From Varroa destructor (Eukaryota; Arthropoda; Arachnida; Mesostigmata; Varroidae), in assembly GCF_002443255.2 (NCBI RefSeq), contig NW_019211458.1:35644096-35708095 (forward strand): a DNA stretch of 64,000 nucleotides, in the 5' to 3' direction. A program made the translations under genes and the position numbers. The notes below the pieces were generated by a model. That model was given only the letters and a program-made list of their open reading frames with translations. It was not told the DNA's origin and did no database searches. Numbering within the stretch: position 1 is the first letter of the stretch; every line of letters starts with the position of its first letter. Positions 12,538-26,210 of this stretch are shown piece by piece.

Positions 12538-15037
12538 ATAACAATGGGGTGAAAACTACGACGCGTGATAGCCGTCGAAAGCCGCTGAAAGCTCACGGGG
12601 CAATTGTCCCAAGGGCACCGCACGAAGGGCAGTTCTGGTGCCAGTAGATGATATGATATAATATCGAGGGGCGAGAAAAACATGTCAGGGTTGACTGGAA
12701 AGCTAACAGGGTTGTCGGAAATTTCGTCAGAGAACGCATTTTGCCGTGGGCTTTCGACCTCTGCTGATTAAGGATAACCAGAGCTTCACTATGTGGAGAA
12801 ACAATGCACGAGAGAGGCGGAGAAGTGGAGCCAATATTTAACGGATCTATGCGGCGTATGTATGTAGGTTGGACGAAATCAGCAATCGGGATAATAAGAT
12901 ATCATCAGGTTCTACAGCAGTTTAAGATGAATGAATTACAGTAAAGACTGGTATTCTAGGGATTTTACAGACTGATGGGTTATATAGTGTAAGTTTTCGA
13001 GGCAGCCACAATATAACATTTTATGGGGAGCCTTTGAGTTTCAGTATAACACGACTAAGCCAGTGTTCTATCCATGCTTATTTAAGTGGAAAAAAAAAAC
13101 TTTCGTAAAAAAAACCTCCGTAAAAGCATATGGCTAAATTACCGATTTAATGAAAATTAAAAGGCTTAGTATGCAGGGATAGAGAAACTGTTATAGAATA
13201 GTAATATTGGATTAGTTATGACAAGCTATTCAACCTGAAAAGCAATATAATTATCTCTCCTAAGTGCGTGCTCTTTTTTGGCCAGCATTTTAGGGTATGT
13301 GTGTTATTCTTGTGGTGGCTGTTACACGTTTTCTTGACTTTACTAAATTGTAGGTTAAACATTTTCCACGATACGGGCAACCTTAAAATTTCGTTTTTGT
13401 GTGGTAGCAATATACAATAGCGCTTACCATTGTCTTTGGAGAAATTGTCCTTATAAGTGTCGACAAAAAGCGTCTGGCTTAACCGTGAAGCTTCGTTCTA
13501 CTGGTGCATAGAGGACGGGTAGAGAATGAGCCATGACGACCGCACAATTCGTTTTGTACTTAACGAAAACTATATGAAATAGCACAACTTTGCCTTTTGT
13601 ATAAAAGTTGTTCTAAGTAGATTACGGTTTCTATTGAAAGTTAGGCTATAGACTGAACATGCCGACAATTTGTTATTTCAAACGTTTAGACTTTCAGATT
13701 TGCTAATTATCGGTTTGCTCATTGATAATAAACTTATGAAGTAGTAAAAACTCTGCAGAATGCGATAAAGCTATTCCTTCAAAATATTAGATCGTTCAGT
13801 ATGAAAGATATTTATCTTATACGATACGATACTTGGCGAGGTATGATAATTTCTGTTAATGTACTTCTACGTTTGAAAATCTGGAACTGTTCACTCGGAT
13901 AGCGTCATTGATGTTTGAGGCGTACGGGTGGAAGTGGAAAATTAGAAACGGTCTCCGAGCATGCAGTGGAAACAACTCGCCGTATTAATTTTTTATTCGG
14001 TAATAGTTACACTACAAGCAGCAATACGAGCAATGGATTCTAAAAATTCAGGAACATGCACTTTGGTCTCGAAAGTTAAATTCATGGCCTGCGAAGGCTA
14101 ATCATAAACGGTTGAGAACTATTACACAAGTCGACCCATTTCAAACTGCACGTCTATAAACGGTCAAAAATATCATAGTCGGTTACCTTGGCCAAATTAA
14201 AAATGAGAAAAAAAATTGAGCAAATGATACTGCCGGTTGATTCAGGCGAGGTTTAATAGTAGAAAGGTAGAGACGGTTGCCGCTCGTCGCTCTCGTACGA
14301 GATGGGTGACCGATCCTTGCATCAAATTGTGTCCTGTTATGAAATATCGTCCCTCTGAGACGGATAATCGGTGGGTCACTGCAAGTGAGTCAGCGAGACA
14401 TCGCCAGCTACCGAAGCTTGTGTAGATGTACAGCTGATCACTTCTGGTTCATTGACTACGGGTGAAGTGTACTGTTAATAATTGGAGAAGGCAATGAAAG
14501 TATTCCACCCTACGCAGCCAAAATTAAATGGCGACAGAGGTCTATTGCACAACAACGCTAGAACTACCACCGCAAAAGTTACGGTTGTAAAAAGCAAGAG
14601 TTATCGCCAAAAGTTCTGTGTCATTTAGTATAATTGCTGGATATTGCTTCCAAGGGTTACTCATTAAGAAAATCATTCAGGCATCAACATTATGTCGGAG
14701 GTGCCCTTTAATAGATTCTTGTACCCCGAATTTTTAGTGGAACGGCATAGACAGGTCATAATCCAAATAGAAAACCACCATAAATACTAATGCTGTATAG
14801 TTCGGTTGACATATAAAAAAAATTAAACCCATGATGAAATTTAGAAAACTTGTTTTTGAAACCGTTATTGAACGACCTAATAATTAAAAGATATAAGAGC
14901 AGTTTCGATAAGTTTGTTGCGTTTCTTTTTGAGAATCCAAGTTTTTTTTAAGCCAGTTGGTTGTATATGTCCAAGTTGTTTAAAAAGCAAGCTACACGAT
15001 TTAGCTGTTATAGATTAGTAACTTAGAAAGTTCAGAG

Positions 15038-15053
15038 TTTTTTTTTTTTTTTT
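15038..15053. repeat. Poly-T run (16 bases)
   Basis: Uninterrupted T16. On the minus strand this would be a poly-A run, but nothing recognisable as a retrotransposed sequence lies upstream of it on that strand. Confidence 0.8.
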
Positions 15054-15479
15054 ATGAAGGACAATAGTTATGTTACAAATGAGTTTCTTACTTCAAACAG
15101 TTATGAGACAAGTTGAAATTTTGTTAAGCGTACCTCGTTCGAAGCGCGGATTCGAGGGTGACGGCCCCATTTTTAGAGCATTCACTATTGTCATGTTCCA
15201 TTCAACTTCAAGCGCATATAACAATATAATCTGTATAGTAGCAGGTTTATATATATGTAACTAAAAGCATTTGAGAACAATATTTCAGACCAAATATCTA
15301 CGTGTCGTGCTCGTTAGGCGATTCATTCTCAATCGTATGAAGATAAACAAAACCCTAAACATCCTCATAGTGTGCATCGTCTAGCTATAGTTCTCAATAA
15401 ATGGAATACTACAGTGAACCAACTCACGCTCTATTAATGATCACCGTTGATACAATGATGAGCCAAGTATACAAGATGG

Positions 15480-15660
15480 GACAACAACGGTTCCAGATTA
15501 GGGAAAGCTTTTGATGGCTTTACTGGATGGACTCCAACCCGCCGTCCGTGCCTTTTGTATTTTCACAATGATAGATACATGTACCAAGCATTAACACGGG
15601 CAACGAGATGTGCTACTCATACGCTGACGACACGGGCCGTCCAGGATTGACAACTGCGGC
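15480..15660 (+). pseudogene. Possible worn reverse-transcriptase fragment
   Basis: Two short motif-like strings lie in the right order on the + strand. GKAFDGF at 15501-15521 resembles the motif A context of LINE reverse transcriptases (the xKAFD form), and YSYADDT at 15614-15634 resembles motif C with the catalytic Asp pair. They are in different frames. The third frame between them reads AVRAFCIFTM, loosely like the segment after motif B. The A-to-C distance (about 39 codons) is roughly half of what a real enzyme needs, so a deletion must be assumed. No flanking endonuclease or tail domain was seen. YADD and KAFD are short and can arise by chance. Confidence 0.22.
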
Positions 15661-18600
15661 TTGAAGTCGATAGGATAGAACTTTGCACGAAAGAAATAAT
15701 TAGGCTGGAAGGATTGCATCGCGGTCACAATGGCTGAGGCTATTCGTGCAGAGACAACGGAGTCACTTAATCAGGTACTCACTCACTGACAATGACTCGA
15801 AAAAAAAGCGGCCGATCAGTGGTAGGCGCCGCTACAACACTGCGCACAAATGCCAGCCGTTCGTGGTTCGGTACCACAAGGATACCGCCGATTCAGCCAA
15901 GTGATGGAATAGTAGATACTGGGTCTGGTGAGCAATGTTACTCAACAAACGAAGCGATGCACGACCCAGCAGCTCGTTGTCAACGGCAAATCTTAGTAAA
16001 GCACAATACTACCCAAAGCAACCGCTAGCCGTCGCGTATTGTGTAGGTTGCTGCTGCTATTACAAGTACTATTACTGCATTTGTTATTGTTTTCGCAAAA
16101 AGGTTTCTATCAAGTGTCCCAGTGAGCAGGAAAAGGCAGCTTCCAATAGGAACAAATTCTCCTCTGCCAGCTTGCTTATCGTATCTTCGAAACGATGTTG
16201 TCTGGATGCTTTGTACCAGCAGTCCTGCTCATCCGTCATCAAGGCTGTCTTACTTCCCGCAGACAATACGCGAACGTGACGATGATGATGGCGACAAACG
16301 ACTAAAATGCAACAAACAGTGCGTTATTGCTGTTTTTATTGGCAGACTCATGACTGATTGAAAGAAGAATGGGGCAGGGGAGGATACCTACGTATGTGGA
16401 CTTCGTTGACTTCTGAGCTTCAGAAGACTTCAGTATTTTTTCACTCTGCGTTCGCGTAACGCGCTACCGTAGGAGTTCTTTCCTGTCCGCAGGAACGGGG
16501 GGCTGACGGTGACAGTGCGACGGTAAATGCACGTTGACGCGCTGTTCCCTTACGTTTTCCTTCTCTTTCCAGCACGAGATTTCAACAGAAATTTGTTTAC
16601 CACCAACTGACGCAAAGCAGAAGGAAGAAATCTATAGGGAGATTTATCTGTCAGTCTTTGAGAAGAAAGTATGACGCCCCTAGTGGCCTATGCGTCGTCC
16701 TTTTTAGTATCGAATTGAATAGAAACTAAAGTTGGCTTATTAAAACAATCTGTTGACAACTACTGTTCTATTACATAATGGCCATTTGTTGGCAAAGTAC
16801 GAAGAGTGGGGTAGTGATCACAATAAGCTTAATGTTAAGATACTGACAAGTACGAAACAACTGTGATTTGCATGCATTGCTTTCCTCCGAAAAGCCCGTT
16901 CCGCTGGAACGTGATAAGGCATTGAGTGATAAAGAAATATATCTAGAAAAACGACTCGTAGTGATAAACATGAACTGTTATTTGTTTAATTGCCCTCTGG
17001 CAAAAGACTAACGGTCGTCAAAATAGAGACAAAATTTCTCTCTTCAGTCACTATCGGGTGTTAGTATGCCCATGAAACCTCTATGTTGTATAATATTATA
17101 TTACTACAATCATCGTGTTTTGCTAACAATATATGTATGTTGATATTGGAGCTATCGCTTTTTTCATTGAGCGTTCTGGTCTTGTCTCGTATCTCACGTA
17201 AAGTTTGCGATCAATTGTCATTGATTGATAACTGTAAGAGCAGTTCTATATCTAGGGTACGAGCATTTAGCAGCTTTTGTTAGCTGTCTATAGATGTGCA
17301 TTTTTCTCAATAACTTATTAACTTGCTAGAGTCCAGGTGGGATCAACTGAAACTGTTGTTACGGTCAGACACATTTAACACACGCTGTAGGTCACCCTTT
17401 TTTCGTCCAGAAAAGGCCATCGTTATTTCGCTTCACCTAAGTAACTTTATCGATTTACAACGTCCTAAGTTTTGTTCCGTACGTATTATCAACTTCCCTC
17501 AGCATACGAGCGTCCCTTCTATCTGCAAGTCGTCGAATGTGCCATTTGTCGACAGGGGAACTAGTTTTTGTTTTGAGTTAATTTACTCAAATAAGAATTA
17601 ATCAAGGCTTTGCGTAAAACAGTCGCAGTCAATGAAAAGCTAATTGCGGCAGGGCTTGGCCAGATAAAAGTGTCTGTCTAATAACAGATAAAAGTGCCAG
17701 ATAAAAATGACATGTCAGTCATGGGGCGAGGACAAATGGTAAGAAGGCAGGCTGTTGTTACCACTGTTGTTGTTTTCGAACTAACAAAATCAACCTATCT
17801 TCCCAACGAGGAGCACACAGCTACCGGATGATCAACTAGTTATCTACGCATAGGATCTGCGAACGGAAAGAAACATGCGTATCAGACATTGAATATCGTT
17901 TCGTAAACCACCCGTTTGTCTCCAGGACTCTGTGATGTCGCCGACTGCTTTTACTGTAATTGAAGACCGGTACGAGAGATCGGTGTCCTAATGCTGCTTA
18001 CTGATCGACCCTTCAATCTCTCTAAAAGGAGAATCGTATCTTTGTCATTCGTCTCACAGTTTATTGCGGCTTACTTTTCTTATGCTATATATGCATGTTA
18101 CTAATATATAGATATATATGCGGCGTTCTTCCTGTTACAGGTTGATATCCTCTACACTGATGGTTTTCATCTAAAGATAGACCTTGCCGCCAGTACGCGC
18201 CGTCAAGTTATTCTTCTTTAAGTTATCAAATGCTAGCAATACTGCGTTTGACCATAAATTCATCACTATATGGCCTCCTTCAAAAGGCCTTTTTGTTATT
18301 ATATCGAATTATAGTATCATAGCGGGCGGCAAAATAGCTGAGACGATATACGAACGATATACCCGCCCGCCATTTTTTATCAACCTCGATGAGAATTTCG
18401 TTAAGCGAATATAATAAAGTGGATCGGAAAGTCAGCATTGAACCTCACTGAAGTTATCTCCCTCGAGCTTCACTGAAGCCGCGAGTATAGCCTCTTAGCG
18501 TCAGCTCTTACTTGGAACGTGGGAAAAACAGGTGTCAGTATAATATTGGATAAATAAATGTAATAGCGTTTATCTAGATAACGTTGGCTGTTCAGTGAAC

Positions 18601-21600
18601 TAATATTGAAAGTGTTTGAAATTGAAAAAAACAATACATTGGCATGTATCGACAGTTGTGACATGAATTTCGTAAGTTCCTATAAGAATTGCTATTGTAT
18701 GTATTATCTTTGGATTGTTACTTAGACAAGTACTTTGTCTGAAAACAATGTCAGTATTTAAGCTTACGAGTAATCATCTTTGTTATAATCATGTGCCCCT
18801 CGTATTAAACGCAACAGGCATAAGTAACATTCAGCTAAAGGATAATTACACGCGAATATATCTGCGCCTGCATTCTAAGGCTGTAGGCCAAGATGACCAA
18901 CGGTATAATACAGCATTATATACATAAAAAGTAGGGTTTCACTGTTCACTGCGTTTTTACGCTATTTAGCATGATTCTCCGATTGCGGCCTTGGTCGCTA
19001 GCGATTAGAAAAAAGGTCTCGTACCTGTTACGACGGCCAATGTCCGGTGCAAGTCTATATTTTTTTTTACAACGCACTAACTTTGCCCTGACAGCCCTAT
19101 TACGTCCAGTAAGTGTTAAATAAATGAACGAATGATCGCTGAATGCAGCTATGAATGTTGTGTGAACGAAGTTATCGTCAGCAGCAAACGGCAACCGCGT
19201 CATCACCAGTGTCCGCAGGTAATATGGCCGCTGGCAATTGCAGGCCCTAATCTGAGCTCAGCCGATATGTGCGTATTTGTAAGCTGGCCCCATCGTCACT
19301 TATGAAGAAAAGTAACAGCAAGTTAAGAGCGCCGAAAGAGCTAGAGTAAATCGACGCGAAGGTTTGACGTACCCATCGGCCTATCCCCCATTTTTCTCTG
19401 AACTGCTCCCAACCCGCCAACCCGGCTAGCCATTCCTGCTGCTAAAAAACTTCTGCTGGTGTTCGTTTATAATAACCAAAAAAAAAAAGAAGATGAAAAA
19501 GAACGGTCCGTAACACGCCATAATCTGAAAAGTTCTCACCGACAGAACTGCTTGTTCGGACATCGTAATTGAAAGGAAAAATGAGAATTACTCCTTTGTT
19601 GTAAGTAACGTCCCAAACAGTGTACCCTTACTTTATTTAATAACTCAACAGCAGAGTGATCGTAATAAAGTTGCACTTCAGTGAACTTGCGGGCGCCACA
19701 TTTATTTATTCGTAAAATAAAAAAAAAAAAAAGCACTTTATATAATAAGAGTAATAGCGAACTGTTCGCCAAACAACGTTTCAGTAAAACTAAGCTAAAT
19801 TATAGGAACGTAATTATGATTACTTTAGCATTTTACAAGCCGTATAAGCTGCACATGCTTGAGCCAGCCACATCTAACCGAGGGCGGTCTTGATTCCACA
19901 CGTTGCAATAAACAATTTTGTAATGGTCCATGTAGAGGAAATAGTAAGAGCACATAGTATACTATTTTTTACAGGCTCCCAGGCAAGTGTTTGCCCCGCA
20001 CTACATGAACTGTCTTACAAATCATATCTATTTGATATAAGGAACAATTGTTTTATATCGTTTAACTTAACTCACGCACCCGTCCGTGTTCTATACAGAT
20101 ATAATATGGACTCTGTCAGTTCTTCGTTGTGTTGTTTTTGCCTGCAGTTTCGCCGCCCCTGTGCACAGCTCGCTGGCAAAAATGTCGATATAACCTTGAT
20201 AGTATCGTGTGGCATAATAATCAATATAGTTTTTTCTTAGCGTATGTATAGTCTCCGGTAGAATAATGCACAAACCATGTTGCCAATAAAGTGCCAATGT
20301 CTGGCGATTTTAGTGAGACGACCACCAAATGTAAAAGCATTGTACGAAGCTGCGCCGTGCCAGCTAGCTATATGGCAAAGATAGAGCAGCTAGTCTAGGT
20401 AATAGGCCTCTGAATACAATGTAATGTATCCAAAAAGAAAATACTGCAAAGGTAACTCGCTATTGATCTTGATTCGTTAAAAGTGCAAAACATATCCTGT
20501 ATTCCACCAAACTATTGCAAAAAAAGCGGGCATTAGTCTTAGCTTGCCCAGCTATCTAAGTCATATAAATTAAAATTTTTTGCTGATTGATGGCGACGTT
20601 GTGTGTGACCTTTCGGCGTCAGTTTTTAGTGTTTATCTAGCAAACGAACGACAACGAGAGCTGCGTTCTCACCCTGTTTTTTACAACTTTTAGAACAGTG
20701 CTGCTTGTCGCTAGCATTCAATCAAGACCCTTGGGAATAATGTTCGTTGCGACGAATGTCTAACAGGACCGCGGAAATCCTGGTCAACGATAATATCCCA
20801 CAAGGTTCGTTGGTCTTTCTGGCTTCTACTCGTGGATCTTTTGTTCTTTATCTCGAAGATACTATAGAGCGAATAAAGTTTACAGCGGCCAAAGACAACG
20901 ACAGTCCCCCGTAGCCTAGGAACACAGCGTCTAGTGGTGATGCAAACAGGACGAGCGTCTGTAGGGGAAAAACGAGTGCCCGCTGGCGTGTAGAAGCCCT
21001 AAATCCGGAAGTTTCGAACAATGTATGCCAGGCCTCATACATTCAGTGCAAGTTTATAACTTCTCGAAAACCCTAATCCTTGGCCTTCAAAGGGACTGCG
21101 CGCGCGAGCAGCTAGCCCCGTGACAGTTTCACTACGTCCTCCTTAACAGTATGTGTATGCCATTCAGGCATCACGGCGATACCTATAGCTTTATCGCGCC
21201 TCGTCTTTACCACACTTTTGAAACACAAGCATAAACTATAAAGAACGACTCGTTTAAGACACTGCAACATTCAACTTGCAGCAAAATTTTTGTGGGACTA
21301 GCGAAAGATCCCCTACAAAAAAAAAGCTGACCCAAAGCGAGGCACTTATGATATGCATTCAAGCAATAGTGCATGACTTGGTCAATGTTGGCCAACCGAA
21401 ATAGGGACCGATCGACAAACACGAAGACAGAATAGCAGAATATGCACGTGGCCGATGAAGCGTTTCATATTTTACGTTTAGTGTTAGCGTTAAGCATTGC
21501 TTTAGTCTGCCAGCTGATAGCAAGGCAGTGAAAAAACACCGATTACGGGAAGCTTAGTTGTATTAAAAACGATTTTTTTTGGTTCCTTACAAACTCGTGA

Positions 21601-22238
21601 AAGACATTATCCTGGCCTTTGTGAACTCCCTTCGGGAATTTGAACTACACGTAAGTTCAAGTGGAGTTTCACTACCTGACATCGTCGGGTAACGGTAAGC
21701 TCTCGGTTTACATTGGAACGATTCATCTGCCTACATTAATAGAGACTGAGCTGAAATAGACCGAGACCGAAATACACAGCCTGAAGCCCACATGACAGTT
21801 CTACGAAGGACACCCTCGTCACGTTTTCAATTCCTAGTACCGTCTCAAGTTGAACGTGCTTGGCTCGTTATATTGTGAATTCCAATGCTGAACAAAGAGC
21901 TGATCGATCCTTGAAGTAAGGCCTCAAAAGTCAAACTTGCTCGTTAAAGGGAAGAGCGGGCGCTTCTCGACGTGCTCCTACCTCTTTTTTCGAAGTGCAA
22001 AACCCAGACCTATTTTATGTTAAGGACCTTGACTTGTCGATTGAATTAATCTCCTGTAATTTCCAGACACACCGGTTACGGTTTTTGGTTAACGGGCGAA
22101 GTTGACCTGTCGCCTGACTAGGAAGGCAGAAGTTGGAGGCAGATACCTATAATTCGACAACAGCTCTGCAATAGGTGCGTATTGTCGAAGACAGTTACCA
22201 ACAAAAAAATCGATTAAATATATTTACATAAACCTTAT

Positions 22239-22260
22239 TACTACTACTACTACTACTACT
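22239..22260. repeat. (TAC)7 microsatellite
   Basis: Seven TAC units followed by TGTAAATA. It is the same repeat motif as at 234-248. Confidence 0.88.
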
Positions 22261-23804
22261 GTAAATATCGTATACTTAAAATATCAGATAAATACAACAT
22301 CCAGATGGGCTTCTTTCGCATGCGTATTTTACTTAAGCTTATTCGTTGATCGTGAAATGTCATAAACCGAGAATTCCCAAACTATACTTGAAGTTTATAT
22401 CCTAAAAAATATTATCTGATGTGACAAGTGGGTTGAACGTATTCTTCACTTGTCGTTTCTATATGCTGTAAACTTCGGTGGTTACCATGGGATAATCACA
22501 GATCGTTTTGTACTCTAATTTGTTGAAGAAGTTTTGCAAAGCGTGTGGTTTCAACAGGACGGTATATTTCTCCACGTAACTTATACCATGATCGCGTTAT
22601 TTAAGGATCACTTGAGCAAGCGACTGATTTTTATTCTGGATGACTTCATATAATATAATATGTATGACTTTATATAAATAAGACATATCTCCACTTACTT
22701 TCTTTTATAGAAGTATCTAAAAAGCAAAATGTACTACAACAGTCTACGAGTAGAGTAGAGGGCAAAGTTAAGGCAAATATCTGTTCCGCCATGTAAATAT
22801 ATTCAGTTATTTTCTCGAAGTTGTTGCCGACCAAACGGTCGCCTTTATCTAATACGACGAAGTGTTTGGCTTTTGTCTACGACGCTCGACGCGAAGGCAC
22901 GTAAACAGCTACCGCTATTTTGGGAACTGGATGCTTTCTTTTTTTTTTTTTACCATATTTCGATAGCGGTCAGTTTGTATGCAAATTACTGTTTATTTTA
23001 GTCATTAATACCTACGAGATACGGTCACTAATAGCTGCAAGTATAACGAGCATTGAACGCCTTCCTGGACCTCGTCACAGCTTTATTTAGGAAAGCATTA
23101 TAGGAATTATTGTTTGTTATTTTTTTGTTAAAATAGCAATACGATGCACGAAAGACAATTCATTGCTTAAATAGATAAAGTCTCTTGTAAATTTCTCGCT
23201 TTTCACACGACCTATTGCACAGCGTTCAACACAACTCAAAAACAAATCATACTCATATTGCTACGACACTACCTTAATCTTTTAGAAACATAAATTTCCT
23301 TCATGATACATATCAAACGCAATTCTAAGAAGCTACTCACACTTGAGCGTTTGTTTGCCTTCTTCTTGTATATATTATATATGTGTAGCGTTCATCCGTG
23401 CCAACTGTTTACGCACGCGTACATACGCCGGCTTCGTTAAAATAACTTCCAGCCCAACAACGAAAGTTTCATGGCTACTACCTGTAACTTCGGTCTGGTA
23501 ACTTGGCAAGTGCCACTTTAGCAACACCTATTATTTTTTTTACGTAATAACGCTCTACGTTAGTAACCAAAAGCAATTTCTATATACATTTGAAAAACCG
23601 CTGCCTGCCTTTTACCTTTGATGGGCATAACCTTGAGGGTTTAGTTCACTACCAACATCACGCGAAGGTAAAAGTGAAGTCTCGTAGGTGGGGGTGATTA
23701 TCTCAGCTTTCTTTAATAGATAAATTCCATACTTCAGTTGCTTGATCATACAATGGCGCCAACTGCTGTTTTAAAACGCGTACTTCAAAGGCAATTTTTT
23801 TCAC

Positions 23805-23806
23805 GA

Positions 23807-23839
<33 letters not shown>

Positions 23840-23842
23840 CTC
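23805..23842. repeat. A/T palindrome around an alternating TA tract
   Basis: GAGTATATAT at one end and ATATATACTC at the other flank an alternating TA tract broken by a single C, so the 38 bases form one long hairpin. After one mismatch the pairing extends a further five base pairs outward (about 23799-23803 with 23844-23848). Such sites are prone to slippage and breakage. No function can be assigned. Confidence 0.85.
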
Positions 23843-24979
23843 ATGAAATATATCAGTATAATCAAAGGGTAATTTCGGTTTGTTTCGACGACAAAAAAAA
23901 AGGTTCATTTGCTCATGCTTGCATTTTACAGATAAATCTAGGTTGTGGACATATGCAGCTTAATTAGGACTACACAATCAGGAAGGGAGAATGATTAATT
24001 AGAAAGCTGAAAGGACCTATTAGCTAAATCTGAGGTACAATTTAAAGAATTTAGGTCGATCTTATTGATAAGCATTGAATCGTTCTGTCGCTGATTTGTA
24101 TACTAGGTGATTTGCAATGAGCACGATCGTGGAAGCTTTGCTACAAATAAGACTAACTATATTTTTAACTTTCAAACTCAAGACTATAGCATCTGATCAG
24201 CCTAATCATGAAGCAAAAGAGTAAATTTTTTTCGAGCATAAAATTTCATTATATGCTTCGTAAGATGAACCTTAATTTTTAAAGGGGCACACTGCAATTT
24301 TTACGTATTTTAATAACATTGGTTATTTTGTTTATCTCAAAGTACTAAACAGTTTAGTATTTATGTTATATCATCAGCATTGACTCAATGGTCGCCTTAG
24401 TGTCGTTCTCGTAAACTACAATATACTAGCGGTAAAATGTTCCCATACATTTTGCCAACCAAAATCTCTTAATGAGCACAGATCTTAAATGGATAGTCAT
24501 CGTAAGTATATAGTATTTTTGTTTGCCTTGGTCCAGTGTTAACTTTGTGAGACTGCATTAATAATCACAAGAATTTGTGGCACAAACTTGTAAGTGAGAC
24601 GAAACCTAAAATAAGTTGAGAAGGTAAATTGGCTTAGCATTCTAGCTCATACAATCGTTCGCACCCCATGCTTCCACCATTTTTAAAATCGATGTAATAC
24701 GGCTGACGGCGAGTTCTTATAGGTACAAGTATATAAACGCATATTGCTAACACGTTTGTTTCATTTTGATGGAAGGAAGCGTTGTCGCTTTTATAACGTC
24801 ATCTCCGCTAATTGTTCGGTCGTTAAACAACGGTATTATGATCCCAAATTTAGATACACGTGGGATAATTGTAATAGCTATAGTAATAAAAGGAAACGCC
24901 GAAGAGAACCAAGAGGTCCCCAAAGAGCTGTTTGATTTAGGACAATTTTGGAAGTCGCGAAACAGATGATATGTAGCTC

Positions 24980-26160
24980 GTAGTAATGGAAGCAGGCGGT
25001 GGTCAGCACGTACCGGGTGCCGCTGTAATAATGGTTAAAGAAGGTGGAGGTGGTGATGCTAAATATTGTTGTCTAGGCGCATTCGGTAGCTTTTCTGCTG
25101 ACGGACAATGGCGAGGAACGGCTGCTGTTGGTAAGCGCCCAGTAGAAGCTCTACTTTCGCCATCTGCTGCTGGTCGTGCAACCTTCCCCATTTTGCTGTG
25201 GTGACCCCCTTCCCCCCTGATTCCGTGGTTGCGGCCAGCAACCCCTTTCCCTCTAGGGTGCTCCGCTCTCTCTTTCACTTCATGGCTTCTCAACACAGAG
25301 GCCGCAGATTTTCTTGACCGCAAGCCCGTACTCTGTGAGTCCTTTTCACACCAAGCGGGCACACAAAAGGCAAAGGCAAGCGACGGACGGCGAGCTCTGC
25401 AGCGGTAGCAGTGTTGATGTCGACAGTTAAACAACAGGCGCTGTGGGCTTGAATGGGAGAGAAAGAAAAAGTCAAAGCAGAAAGATTACCTCGCCATCAA
25501 GACGCGCCATCCTCACCATTCCCAAGATTAGCTGCACTGCCGCCTGCCTCTCCTTCCATTTGTCGCTTGCTCACTCATGCCTTGTCTTCCCATCTCTACA
25601 ACCGACAGCGCTCGTCAGTACAACACTAACATTAGTACCAGCGCCATCAGCGGCACGTCGAGCCCGCCCGCCAGGCTGCTTTTCAGCTTTCCGACAGCTC
25701 ATCCCCTTTGTCGCCTGTCATGATGGCTCCTGAGCGCCTCACTAGCACCGCCAATGAAAAGCTATGGCAAATACAGTACATACAGATAACAGTGAGGCAG
25801 ACCAACCAACGGGCGTTAGGAACCCTGGGACGTGTACCGACAATGCCCCGCAGTCTATAACCAACATGCCTCGTGCAGGCAAAATCATGGCTCTGGCCAC
25901 CTTTGCCTCAGCGGTCGCTAGTACTGTGGTTAAAACTTTCGTTCCATCGTCAACGTTCTCCTTGCCGCCACTGAATCAGCAGACATAAAACCACGACTAG
26001 ATTTAGATCAACCTAAAGTTCTAGTCCAACCCTGTTCGTCGCACAAACTGAAAGGGGGTAGGAAAAAAGTCAAGCGGCGTGGACGACCGCTGCTGTTGGT
26101 ATACACCTGTTTTCCAGCGAGCATCCACGACGCAGGAAAATAGACCGAAAATTCGTCGCG
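24980..26160. other. Less A/T-rich block with unassigned open frames
   Basis: Open frames occur on both strands: 25003-25434 minus (143 codons), 25443-25733 plus and 25764-25988 plus. They overlap or abut in ways that cannot all be real, and none shows a domain, a signal peptide or a repeated residue pattern that I can name. The frame at 25764-25988 is Thr/Ala/Pro-rich. This could be an exon-bearing or regulatory patch, but I cannot support a gene. Confidence 0.3.
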
Positions 26161-26183
26161 CAATCTAATCTGTTCGCGCGTAC

Positions 26184-26210
26184 AGAGAGAGAGAGAGAGA
26201 GAGAGAGAGA
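26184..26210. repeat. (AG)n microsatellite
   Basis: Twenty-seven bases of uninterrupted AG dinucleotide repeat. It is the longest pure dinucleotide run other than TA tracts in the window. Confidence 0.9.

Larger units (their letters stand above)
11355..15479. other. Non-coding stretch
   Basis: No gene is supported. The stretch contains (AAT)n at 12516-12537, short A-runs near 13090-13110, and a T16 run at 15038-15053. From about 12850 it becomes clearly A/T-rich and open frames are short. Frames at 11398-11751 (minus strand, 117 codons) and 12091-12309 show no family features. Confidence 0.55.
15661..24979. other. Non-coding A/T-rich stretch
   Basis: No supportable gene. Notable contents are (TAC)7 at 22239-22260, a run of T at 22939-22950 and the A/T palindrome at 23805-23842. 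Between about 21430 and 24740 there is not even a 60-codon open frame with a start, which fits intergenic or intronic DNA. Confidence 0.6.

Noticed and set aside
25003..25434. 143-codon minus-strand open frame with Cys/His near its start
   Set aside because: The Cys and His spacing does not form a zinc-finger pattern, and frames on the other strand are open as well.
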